A stretch of DNA of 64,000 nucleotides, from the NCBI RefSeq assembly GCF_020379485.1, contig NC_063437.1, forward strand, positions 17,571,726 through 17,635,725, in the 5' to 3' direction. The position numbers and the translations under genes are program-made. This document shows positions 1 through 10,629 of the stretch, piece after piece (position 1 is the stretch's first letter; each line of letters opens with the position of its first letter). This stretch comes from Brassica napus. Taxonomy: Eukaryota; Streptophyta; Magnoliopsida; Brassicales; Brassicaceae. The notes below the pieces were generated by a model. The model saw nothing but the letters and a program-made list of their open reading frames with translations, did no database searches and was not told the DNA's origin.

Positions 1-1310
1 CTACACAAAATCTTTCAAAATTCTGCTGCTTGACCCTAGTGAAGATCTCGACTTAGTAGGAACCATTACCAAACCTGCTGCTTGACCCTCTTTAAAATTC
101 TACTCTATCAAGCTATCTTCTTTGCTTCATGAATTTTTGTTTTGGCGAGTGGAATCGCAGCCTCGTAATGTCCTAAAACCTGCATTTCATATTGCAGAAA
201 GTGGTTAAGGAGAATATGTTTCAATCTTATGTTGCTTCAGGTTTTTCTGCTTGGCTTAAGCATATTTTTGTCTAGAATTTTTACTTTGTAGTCTAAAGGG
301 TTTCTTTTTGGTCCCTTTTCGTATTTGATCATGTACTTGTTAATGATTTGATAATGCTAGTGTTTTAAAAAAACGACAAATAGGACATTAAAGAAATAGG
401 ACATTAAAGATTTGTTTGAAACGATGAAGAGACATACATAACGAACGATAAGCACAACCACCAGCTAAGAGGTAAGAAGCACCTCACAAACTAAACAAGA
501 ACAAACAAGACACCTATGCTGGTGAAGAACCACAAAGCTCTGGATAGAAGGGACCACAGCTCCAAGAGACTAATACCGCATACTTATACTAAGGGAAGCA
601 AGGGAAGAATAGAGCAACCTGAGTGAGGGAGAACGGAGGCCAACCCTCAAGAAACCAGAGCCCAGGCTTGAGACCAGAAACATTCTTCCAAATCTACAGA
701 GCATACTCGGAGGAGAACAGTATCCTTTCCTGGAGTGCCAAACTTGGCGAAAGGGAGAGTCACAGAGACACAAGCAGCGATGAAAGCTGTAATGAGTTGA
801 GGGAACATAGATGGAAGGGTAGACAAAACAAAATCATCAAATCGTGGAGCCATCCTCGAGCTATAAAAGTCAGATCACCAAAAACCATATCTTGAAAACC
901 AAGACGAGAAAGGACTATTGATGGTAAGCCAACGATGAGAAAAAAACTTCAGAGACGACTAAACTCTGACCCAACCCAAGAAGATGCAGTTCCTAACTAA
1001 GTAATGTTCAAATAATTGGAAAAATATTAATTTTTATCCTGAAACTATTAGTCTTAGAATCAACAAATGCCCAAATTTAAAATTATTGAAATTCAGTTGC
1101 ATTACATCACAAACTCACTCCACCACTAATAAGTACTACTATACCTACAACAACACGCTATTAAAAAAACAAACACATAATATGTTAGCATATCACCTCT
1201 TACTACATAACATAATAAAAATACAAAATAATGCTCTTAGCAAACAAAGACGATCATATAATTAGTTAACTATATCATCCAAAAAATAATAACTAACAAC
1301 AATAAAACAA
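1..1310. other. Repeat-like AT-rich DNA without a recognised gene
   Basis: I see no convincing gene. Short open frames exist on both strands between about 570 and 895, but each is under 91 codons, they overlap one another, and none resembles a family I recognise. The minus-strand frames run in a stretch richer in GC than its surroundings, so this could be a worn fragment of a retroelement or captured gene. A short direct repeat of CTGCTTGACCCT occurs near 25 and 81. From about 1016 onward the sequence is AT-rich and probably belongs to the Helitron whose 3' end lies at 1341. Confidence 0.4.
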
Positions 1311-1341
1311 TATTCCGCGCGAAGCGCGGACATGCCACTAG
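1311..1341 (+). mobile_element. Helitron 3' terminus (hairpin plus CTAG)
   Basis: The sequence has a GC-rich inverted repeat, CCGCGCGAAGCGCGG, followed about 10 bases later by CTAG and then T. This is the typical 3' end of plant Helitrons of the ATREP type: a terminal hairpin, then CTRR, inserted before a T. The AT-rich 300 bases upstream are probably the body of the element, but I could not place a 5' TC end with confidence. No coding capacity is visible, so it is a non-autonomous relic. Confidence 0.65.
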
Positions 1342-1484
1342 TAAGAATATAAAAGAACCAAGAACACAACAAACATATTTTATTATTCTCTCCTCCTGTT
1401 TTTATTTATGTCTCTTTCATTTTTTTACTATTCAAAACAAGCATGCTAATTTTATTATAGTCAAAGCTATATTAATTATATTAA

Positions 1485-1916
1485 CTAGATCTTGACCCGT
1501 GCCTCCGCACGGGTATTTATTTTTAATTTTTGTAAACGTTTAAAAATTAAATACATATATTATTGTACTAATTAAATTAGAAGATGCTAATTAATTAAAT
1601 ATAACTGAGTTAGTTTTATTATTCTGAAAAATTTAAACCATGTTGATCAATTTAATTTTTAATAAACTAATAAATTAATCTGACTATTTTATAGGTTTTT
1701 ATAGATTGCAAAATTAACTTATAAATTTTTTAAATAAATAAATAATTGCATATCTTCTAAATTTATTAGGTAGCTAAATATTAGGCAATTTTTTAGCAAT
1801 TTTTATGAAAGTTGCTATTTATAAGGTAATGGCATTGGATGGTAATTATTGAAGAAAACTAAGGATTAAGATTTATTTGTACTTCAGTTTTAATAGTTTA
1901 GATAGAGTATTAACAC
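1485..1916 (-). mobile_element. Small non-autonomous Helitron, reverse orientation
   Basis: Read on the minus strand, the element begins near 1916 with TCTATCTAAACTATTAAAAC, close to the TCTATACTATTAAA start common in Brassicaceae Helitrons. It ends at 1485 with a hairpin of CCCGTGCGG and its partner, followed by CTAG. The length is about 432 bp with no coding frame. The base outside the 3' end fits the A/T insertion rule; the base outside the 5' end does not, so that end may be off by a few bases. Its 3' end faces the 3' end of another Helitron at 1341. Confidence 0.65.
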
Positions 1917-2088
1917 TAGGAAAAGCATCTGAAAAATACTTTGATTAATTTAATTTTAAACGACTTAATATATAATAATTTTAAATGAATTCCCATATAA
2001 TATAATTTTAAGTGGCTTACCATATAATAATTTTAATTCATTTGTTTATATTAATAGATGAATTAAATAAATTTTCTTGATTAATTTA

Positions 2089-2426
2089 TATTTTAAAGGG
2101 TAATTCTATCAAATAGTCTTTTTAAAGTTTTTGTTACAAAAATAATGCTCAAGAAAAAATACGACCAAAATAACACTTTTTATTTTGAAAATTTTAATAT
2201 TTATTTTTTATTTTTAAAATTTTGAAACCATATCCTCAAAACCCCACCTCTTAACTCTAAACCCTAAGTCTAGATTAGTTAGTCCTTGGGTAAAAATATA
2301 TTTTTATCTTTTAATAAAACTTATTTTAGTTTTTAATAAAATTTATTTTAGTTATTTTTTTCACTGAAAGCTATTTTGTGACAAAAATTTTAAAAGAAAT
2401 ATCATAGAGAATTTCTCTATTTTAAA
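2089..2426. mobile_element. MITE with 9-bp target duplication, Mutator-like
   Basis: A 320-bp non-coding element (2098-2417) is flanked on both sides by the identical 9-mer TATTTTAAA (2089-2097 and 2418-2426). Its ends are inverted repeats of roughly 45 bp: the left starts GGGTAATTCTATC and the reverse complement of the right starts GAGAAATTCTC, and both continue into TTTTTGT(T/C)ACAAAA. The middle contains a CTTAACTCTAAACCCTAAG block. A 9-bp duplication is the hallmark of Mutator-like transposition. A second member with the same central block lies at 47359-47866. Confidence 0.75.
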
Positions 2427-2669
2427 TGACTTACCATATAATTTCATTATTTATTCTTGGCTTTCAGGACCGAATATTTTGGTTTACTCTAAGGGGTTAC
2501 TCACTTACCAGCGGGGTTTACTGACATACCATATAATTTCATCTGTTTATATTATGCAGCGGGGATCATCTGGGGATACTCTTACTGACGCGTGGACGCA
2601 CAATATTTGTTCTCCCCTCCGGTTATTTTGGTTTGAACACAACAAACATACTTTATTATTTTCCCCTCC

Positions 2670-3028
2670 GATTATTTTGGTTAGTAAATATTGTCAAGAT
2701 GTATTATTTTATTTTATTTATTATAAATAAACTAACAAGGCGAGATAAATCAAATAACGATTATTTTATTTTCTTTTTTTATGTAGTTATATTTTTATAT
2801 AAAACTGTAATATGATTATAAAATATTATAAACAGTGATAAAAATTTATATGAACTTTATGTTTTGTCATAAAAAAAACTATTATAAATCAACCTAAGAC
2901 ATATTAAATTTACAGTGATTACTTTATTAAAATTATTATTAAAAAATATATATATATGCTACTGTGTTATAGTATGAGTTAATTAATAAATAAGTATAAA
3001 TATTTTTTTTGCAATTGGGATTAAAATT
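2670..3028. repeat. Dispersed repeat, copy A
   Basis: This AT-rich stretch aligns by eye, in the same direction, with 6531-6880. Shared landmarks in the same order are ATTTTGGTT, GTAAATATT, TTATAAATAAACTAA, GCGAGATAAATCA, TTTTATATGAAC, AACCTAA, TAGTATGAGTTA and AAGTATAAAT. There is no coding capacity and I found no clear terminal repeats. It is probably part of an old transposable element; the F-box pseudogene lies between the two copies. Confidence 0.6.
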
Positions 3029-3302
3029 TTTTTTGAAAAGAAAAATGTTGAAAAAATAAATTTCGAAAAATTTTAAAATCAAAAATTTCTAAAAGGATTC
3101 AAATGTTTTTTTTCAATTTTTTTTTTAATATTTATATATAGTAGGACTAAAAATGTTTTACCTCTTTAATGAACTATTTGGATCATTTTATTTTTTTTTT
3201 ACTTATAAAAACCTTTCGGAAGTGTTTTTTTTAACACAAACTTTTATATTATTTTAGAAGTCCAACGGGTTTAAGCGGTTACATCGGTGATAAACTCGAC
3301 AA

Positions 3303-4336
3303 TCCCCTATTTATTATTTGAGAAGCATTGCAACATATTTTTATAGCCACATGTCATCATTAGAATGATTCTTAGAATCATTAGAGAAATAGGTTGGTCC
3401 ATCTAAATATATAACAAGTTTTTTATTAAACCACAATAAATACATTATTAATGTGCTTCATTATTTCCTTAAATAAGATTACGGAATTGCCTAATGTGAC
3501 TAAAGTATATATGACGATTAATGATTTTGAATAATAAAGATTTAATAAAAATAAGTGTGTATTATAATTATATATGTTTAATTTTAAGCTATTAAAATAA
3601 ATTAAACAATCATAGTAACCATATAATAAAAATTAAAAAAATTATTTATATATTATATTTTGAATTTTTAAAAACGAGTATAAATTATTAAAACTGTTAA
3701 AAGTTTCACATTCAAATTTTGTGATCTATGATTTAAAACTTTTGTTATGACATGATACAAATAACTAAAAAATAATATAAGTTGAAAGTCTCATTTAATA
3801 AGTATCAAAAATAAAAGATATATAAATATATGTATCATTTTAAATTAAACTATATGCCATATAAAAATACATAAATATCTTAATTTTAAAATTTACTTTG
3901 AATATTTTTTTGATAAAAAATTTGAAAAAATATTGACAATTTAATTTTTTAAAATATTATAAATTACTTAAACTATTAATCACACAGTGAAAATTTTGTT
4001 ATCACTAATTTAGATTTTTTGTTATAACAGATACAAATGATAAAAAAAATATGAGCAAAAAGCATCATCCGATAAATATTAATATTAAAATATACCATAT
4101 ATATGTTACTATCATTTAAATTTAATTATACATCATATCAAATAGAAAAAAATATTTTTTCAATTTATAAAATTTATTTATATGTTCGCACCGATTTAAT
4201 TATATAAGTAGTAGATAATAACTTTTTAATTATTCAATATATATTTATTATTTCATAATATGTTATAAACATATAATATATAAAATAATTTATATATAAA
4301 ATATTCATTCCGCGCAAGGCGCGGATCTTAACCTAG
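3303..4336 (+). mobile_element. Non-autonomous Helitron, about 1.03 kb
   Basis: The element starts with TC after an A at 3302, followed by a diverged TATTATTTGAGAAGCATT-like 5' end. It finishes with the hairpin CCGCGCAAGGCGCGG (4310-4324) and CTAG at 4333-4336, followed by T. It is clearly the same family as 51191-52330: the 5' 90 bases (a segment containing CCACATGTCATCA) and the last 30 bases are near-identical. The body is AT-rich and has no RepHel open frame, so it must have moved using another element's enzyme. Confidence 0.8.
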
Positions 4337-4986
4337 TAAGACGATAAAAGAGAAACATTACAACAAGACGAAAAATAGGCAAAATAGAGAATAATTGATT
4401 AACGCCAAATCATAAAAACCATGATACCCTAAATTATCAGAATAATTGATTAGCAACAAATCATATGATTAATTCAAATCAATAAAGAATAGTATTTCTT
4501 AAACTAACGACTCATCCTTGAATAGTGGAGAAACATGATAAATCAGAAAATAACTTCCTAAATAATAGTATAAATTTAAGTTTATTAAAGTTATTAATGA
4601 CATTAACTACTCTAAGAATAATAATTAACATGAGGGTGATACCTAAAACTTATCAAATTATAGTATAGAAAGATAGATCTATTATGATATTTTATGATTC
4701 AATTATGTCTAATTACAGAATTTTTAATAAAATCATTTATTCACTTTAGTAAGAATAAGTAAATGATCAAATCAACAATTTTAATTTAATTATTTTAAGA
4801 TACACCATTATAAACTGAGATGTCATAGATTTTTTTTTGGGGGGGGGGAGAGAAATAACTAAGAATCTAACAGTATTAAATTATATTTATTTACTAGGAT
4901 TTTGTGCACATTCATATTTTATTTATATTTGTTCCATGATATAACCTTTTTTATTTAGAGTTTGTAGAATTCACCACCAAGAAGCA
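4337..4986. other. AT-rich upstream region of the F-box pseudogene
   Basis: No open frame or repeat structure was recognised. A run of ten G bases preceded by eight T bases lies at 4831-4848, an unusual homopolymer in such AT-rich DNA. The last 100 bases presumably held the promoter and leader of the F-box gene. Confidence 0.4.
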
Positions 4987-6174
4987 ATGGAAGACTTACA
5001 ACTATCTCTGTCACGACAACTTGACCTAGATCATGCCGGAAACAGCACAACAACCATTCCTTTCGATCTCATCATCGATATATTCTCTCTACTTCCTGCA
5101 AAATCGCTCATCCGATTCCTATCCGTGTCGAAGCTGTGGTTCTCTACCATCCGCAGCAAAACTTTTGTGGATATGTTCCTTACTAGGTCAATGACTCGGC
5201 CTCGTCTCCTTTTCACGTTCTATCACATAGAGTCCCGGAGGAATTTCATCTTCTCGGCTCCTGAATACGAATACAGCGACGATGGTAAATATTTCTCCAG
5301 TGCCATGGCAAGATACGACATGACGATCTCGGATCTCGACCACTACAGGTTCTGTGGTTCTGTCAACGGTTTCATCTGCTTTATAAGTGGCGTTTCGGGC
5401 CCTTTTTGTAATTGGATCCCCCCTTTTAGTTCGATCACCGTTTATAATCCCACCACTAGACAGCTTGTGAAGCTGCCAGACTTTACATCCAACGGAAGAT
5501 ACGTGTACGCATGTCTTGGGTACGATCCAGTCGAAGATCAGTACAAGGTGTTGTGTGTGATGATGTTCGGCCCTGGAAGCCAAGATATCCAACAGGAGCA
5601 TTTCGTTTGCACTCTGAGTTCATTTCAGCAACAAGAGTGGAGAAAGATCGAGAACCCGACCGGAGATAATTACCGCAGTGTCTTCTTCGAACGGATATGC
5701 ATCGATGGTGCCTTATACTACGGAGCTGATGAGTCAAGAATTGTTAGATTCGATGTTAGATCAGAGAAGATTGAGTTTATTAAAACACCACATATCTGGA
5801 CATCATACCATTCCGCTCTTATAAATTACAATGGTAAATTGGGAGTTTTAGAACGTTCTTGCACAACAAATATGATGACATTGTCGGTTCTTGAGGATGC
5901 TGAGAAATAAGAATGGTCGAGCATGACATATGCCTTACCTATTGGGTGGGACGCTCTACTTGGGTATGCAATGACTGAAGGAGAAATCCATGGGAGCCAT
6001 ATGGTGTTTTGTCCACCATTTAATGTTTTGTATTATGATTTTGATATAGATTGTATATGTACAGTCAGGATCCGAGGAATAGAGGATGGTGATCTCAGAC
6101 TCGATGGGTTCGGCGAGCTAATTGGTCACACGTCATGTCGTCCAGGTCACATTGAGAATATTAGGTTCTTGTGA
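4987..6174 (+). pseudogene. F-box and associated-domain protein gene with in-frame stop
   Basis: Single-exon gene of the large plant F-box family whose products act as substrate receptors of SCF ubiquitin ligases. The first 307 codons carry an F-box at about residues 22-67 (IPFDLIIDIFSLLPAKSL, then W-F) and an F-box-associated region with FCGSVNGF, VYNPTTRQ and GYDPVEDQYKVL. A TAA at 5908-5910 interrupts the frame. The same frame continues without break for 87 codons (EWSSMTYALP onward) to TGA at 6172-6174 and still looks like the end of the associated domain. The stop falls where the family usually has AEKQEW, so a single CAA to TAA change explains it. The N-terminal part could still be made. 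There is no counterpart at this position in the Arabidopsis order. Confidence 0.85.
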
Positions 6175-6530
6175 GATAATAAAATAATAATTATTATTGG
6201 TCATGCTTTATTGATTTCTTCTTCTTTTTTTTTGAGAAAAGCTTTATTGATTTCTTCCATTCAATTTGATTGTGGTCTTGATTATCTGAGTTTTTTTTTT
6301 TAAAAGCGATCAATTCCTTCTTCTCCTTTTTTTTGAAGATTTTGGGTTGGTTTTTGTCAGATTTTCTAGTTTGTTGTGGAGTGTGAATAAACAAACAATC
6401 CACTAGCCTTGTGAGTTCTGTTACATTGGTTACTTCTGTTTGCGTATTATTATTCTTTGATTATTTAAGAATAAAAAAAACTACTGAATTAAACCGATAA
6501 AAACGTCAATTTGGTTTGGTTCTGAATCGG

Positions 6531-6880
6531 TTATTTTGGTTTGTAAATATTTTCGAAATGTATTGTTTTATTTTTATTATTATAAATAAACTAAAAATGC
6601 GAGATAAATCATATAACAAAATTCTTTTATTTTGATTGTTATACAACTGTATTTATATAAATTTTAATTTGAGTATAAAATATTAAAAACACTAATAAAA
6701 TTTTATATGAACCTATGTTATTTCATTAAAAAAATATTATAAATTAACCTAATGCATACTAAATTACAATAATTAATTTATTAAAATTATTTCTTAAAAA
6801 TATATAATATCGTGGTATAATATGAGTTAGTTAATAGAATAAGTATAAATATACTTTTGCAATTTGTATTAAAAATACTC
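6531..6880. repeat. Dispersed repeat, copy B
   Basis: This is the second copy of the AT-rich repeat seen at 2670-3028, in direct orientation and starting with TTATTTTGGTTTGTAAATAT. The copies differ by many small changes and indels, so the duplication is not recent. The rest of the 6175-7315 gap shows only the 3' flank of the F-box pseudogene and the leader of the next gene, with no other structure seen. Confidence 0.6.
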
Positions 6881-7315
6881 CTTACATATCAAAAATATGA
6901 AAATATTAACATCTCAAATTAGCGTTCCCAAATTTAAATCTGAAATCTAAACTTATACATATTTGATAGAAGTAAAAATGAAATTTCTCATAAATGATTT
7001 TCATATAATTTTGAATATTTAAACTAAGAAATTCTAAATGCAATGAACACGTTGTGCTGACATCATTAATCACACTTGTTGACGTAAACATGAGCGAGAA
7101 AAATACGAAGAAAAACAATAATAATAATTAAATAATAGGACGAAAAAGAATCAAAGAGACGACGACCAAGTCAAGGCTCAAAGGGGTTAGTTACCTTTTC
7201 CTCTAAACAATCTATTTTCTTCTCCTTCTTACGTTGTTGTTGAGGAAGGAAAGGAAAGGAGACGAAGCGATCAGATAATCTCTCTACTTACTCCGATTCG
7301 CCGGAGAGAAGAGCC

Positions 7316-10300
7316 ATGAAAACCTCTCTCCGCCGCTTGCGAGGCGTGCTCCACAAACACGAATCCAAGGATCGGAGAGATCTTCGATTCCTCGTTCAGA
7401 AGGACGAGCTCGCCCAGGCTTCGCAGGTCCCAATCTTCATCTCTCTCTCCAATTCGAATTCGAGATTGTCCACCTTGAAATTAGTTTCCAATTTAGGCTT
7501 GCGAATGATGGATCTGTACTTGTGTAGCTTTGTTCACGAATGCGATTGTTGTTTTTGTTGGCAGGACGTGAAAGAGATGAGAGATTGCTATGATAGCTTG
7601 CTCTCTGCTGCGGCTGCTACTGCTAATAGCGCTTATGGTAAAATCCTATTCTTCCTTTAAATAACGTTTAGAGGATAATGACGTTTCTTTAATTTGATTT
7701 GATTGGTTGCTAGATGTAGCTTTGATACTTGCACTGTTGCATTCTTGTTTGGCTTAGTTTAATAGCGTGTAGGTCTGCTTCATTTGGAATGTATATTGAA
7801 CTTAAGTTTAGCTTCTTTTTTGCATCCCTGTTTATGGAGATGAACGTCGTCTGCCTGTTAGTAAAATGGTATTATTCTTATGGTTTGCAGATTTCGTTTG
7901 CTTGCAGAATTTTCTGAATCGTTGCGAGAACTTGGTGCTTGTCTTCTTGAGAAAACTGCACTTAATGATGATGAAGAGAGTGGTGAGTTTGCCAAGCAGT
8001 TTTCTTAAATTTACATCTTTTCTTTATTAATGCTTAAACATTTGAAACCGGAAGGTTTTCTATGTGCTTCTGAAGAAGAAACGTTTTGCTTCTCTTACTA
8101 TTATGTAGGTAGAGTGTTGCTTATGCTGGGAAAATTGCAGTTTGAACTGCAAAAACTTGTTGATAAATATGTGAGTTTTTCAGATCTGGTTCAACTGATA
8201 ATATTTCCTTTGTCTAACCACCAGAAAATCAAATATACATTTTTTGATTCAGCGGTCTCATATATTCCAAACGATCACAATCCCCTCAGAGTCACTTCTT
8301 AATGAACTCCGCATAGTTGAGGTAGAGCGTTTTTGATATGCTTTTGCTGATTCAGCCCTTCAAGTGACGATAGATATTAATGTGGGTTTAATGTTGGTGC
8401 AGGAAATGATGCGGCTTTGTGATGAGAAAAGGTTGTTTTTGCCTTGCCTTCTTTTTCATCTCTAGACACCTATTACCGTCATGAAGTTATAAAACACCTA
8501 TTACTGTAATTGCAAAAGTAAAGTAAAGAGTCTACGTTGAAGATGTATGCCAATATTTGTTCAGTTCTTAGCGATACGTGAGTGTTGTAAGGGAACACTT
8601 CAGAAATTTGATTAGTCTCATGATGGGAATACCATACCTTAGTTACTAAATTATCCCCTCGTATCTAAATTTTCGCTCATGTTAGTGGGTAAACGTATGT
8701 CTAGTCATGGAATTTTTTTAGCTTTTCAGGAATGTTTATGAAGGCATGCTTACAAGACAAAGAGAGAAAGGGAGGTCGAAGGGTGGGAAAGGAGAAACTT
8801 TTACGGCGCAGCAACTACAACAAGCTCATGAGGAATATGATAACGAGACAACATTATTTGTTTTCCGCTTAAAATCTCTGAAACAAGGGCAAACACGTAG
8901 TCTTTTGACTCAGGCAGCACGGCACCATGCAGCTCAGGTTTTCATCCTGAGCCGTGTCCTTATCCTTCTGTTTCGATCACCAGAGCACCATTTTGATGCC
9001 CCTTTTGTGTGTGTTTATGCAGTTATGCTTCTTCAAGAAGGCTCTTAATTCCCTTGAAGAAGTAGAGCCGCATGTACAGATGGTAACCGAGTCGCATCAT
9101 ATTGATTACCATTTCAGTGGATTGGAAGATGATGACGAAATCGAAAACAATGAAGAAGATGATTCTGAGGTGAATGATGATGGAGAACTGAGTTTTGAGT
9201 ATAGAATGAATGACAAGGACCAAAATGCAGATTCTTCACCTAGTGTCTCCTCACAGGTGATTTTTCATATATTTACCGTTCTGATGATATATCTCTTTTT
9301 TGGTGCTTTTGAAGATTGGTCATAGGATAGTAATACTCTGTATGCCAAATGCTTGTCCTAATTGTGACCAACTTAATGCATGCAGTTGGGTCAGTCAGAC
9401 ATCACATTTCCACTAGTTGCAGGACTAAACACTGCACAGGTAATATAATCTACTTTGGATCATATCTTCTCTACTTTTCCTTTCAAATGACACGGAAAAT
9501 TTCTCAGGATGCTCATTGTTCAATGAATTTTTTTATTCAGCAGGAAAATAAGGAAGCAAGCTACGGGAGATCTCGTTCTTACAGGAGAGATGTTAGGATT
9601 GAGAGCCAATCAGCACCCCTTTTTGCTGAGAACCGGACAATGCCTCCTTCAGAGAAGCTCTTACGGATGCGTTCATCTCTGACACGAAAATTCAGCACGT
9701 ACGCATTGCCAACACCTGTGGAAACAGCTAGAAGTTCCTCATCTATTACAAGTCTAGCTAACAACAACAACAACATGGCTTCATCTAATCCCGCAAAGGC
9801 AATAACAAAAAACATTTGGTATTCATCCCCACTGGAAGCTCGTGGACCTGCAAAGGTTTCTTCTAGACCGATGTCAGCCTTGAAAGAACAAGTTCTGAGA
9901 GAGAGTAACAAGAACACATCTTCTCAGCTGCCTCGGCCTTCGTCAGATGGACTCTTTTACTCTCGTATCGGGTCACTCAAGAGACGATCCTTTTCCGGTC
10001 CAATTACAAGTAAACCATTACCTAACAAGCCTCTCTCTTCAACGCCTCGTTTATACTCGGGTCCAATCCCAAGGAGTTCAGTTTCCAAGTTACCAAAAGT
10101 GTCGACATCATCTCCAACTGCTTCTCCTACATTTGTCTCAACCCCGAAAATAAGCGAGCTCCATGAGCTTCCTAGACCACCACCACCATCAAACAGCTCT
10201 GCTAAGTCCTCGAGGGCATTTGGATATTCAGCACCTTTGGTTTCGAAGAGCCAATTGCTTAGTAAACCTCTTGTTTCAAGTTCAGCAGCTCCTCTCCCAA

Positions 10301-10629
10301 TACCACCTGCAATCACTCGTAGCTTCTCTATACCTACTAGCAACCTCAGAGCAACAGAGTTAGACATGTCTAAAACGAGTGTGGGTGCTAATAAGTTAAG
10401 CACTGCCTCGCCTCCTTTAACCCCGATGTCATTGAGCCATCCACCTCCTCCCTCTGCTATTACCGAGCACGCAGAGCACCTAACCATGTCCAAAGAAGAG
10501 GTAAACCATAGATTCTCTATACATTTATGAACTGTCCAAGTGTGAAAATACGTAAGCGTCCTGATATTTGTTCTAATGTGTGAATTACAGAGGACTAGGA
10601 AGACATTCCCTCTAGTTACAGATATGTAA
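7316..10629 (+). CDS. Uncharacterised proline/serine-rich protein, At2g33490 type
   Basis: Eleven exons: 7316-7426, 7565-7637, 7908-7982, 8109-8170, 8253-8321, 8403-8431, 8730-8937, 9023-9256, 9386-9439, 9544-10500 and 10591-10629, all with GT-AG introns and matching phases, giving about 636 residues. The N-terminal 230 residues are helical and resemble a BAR-like region (LGKLQFELQKLVDKY, KQGQTRSLLTQAARHH, FFKKALNSLEEVEPH). An acidic stretch (DDDEIENNEEDD) follows, then a long serine/proline-rich, probably disordered tail with PPPPPS-type motifs. The Arabidopsis counterpart is annotated as a hydroxyproline-rich family protein, but there is no signal peptide, so an intracellular membrane-associated role is more likely. 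Exon 10 has a tandem CAGCAG acceptor. Function is unknown to me. Confidence 0.85.

Noticed and set aside
570..895. Overlapping frames on both strands, possibly part of a retroelement ORF1
   Set aside because: I could not find any diagnostic motif such as a zinc knuckle, so I do not assign it.
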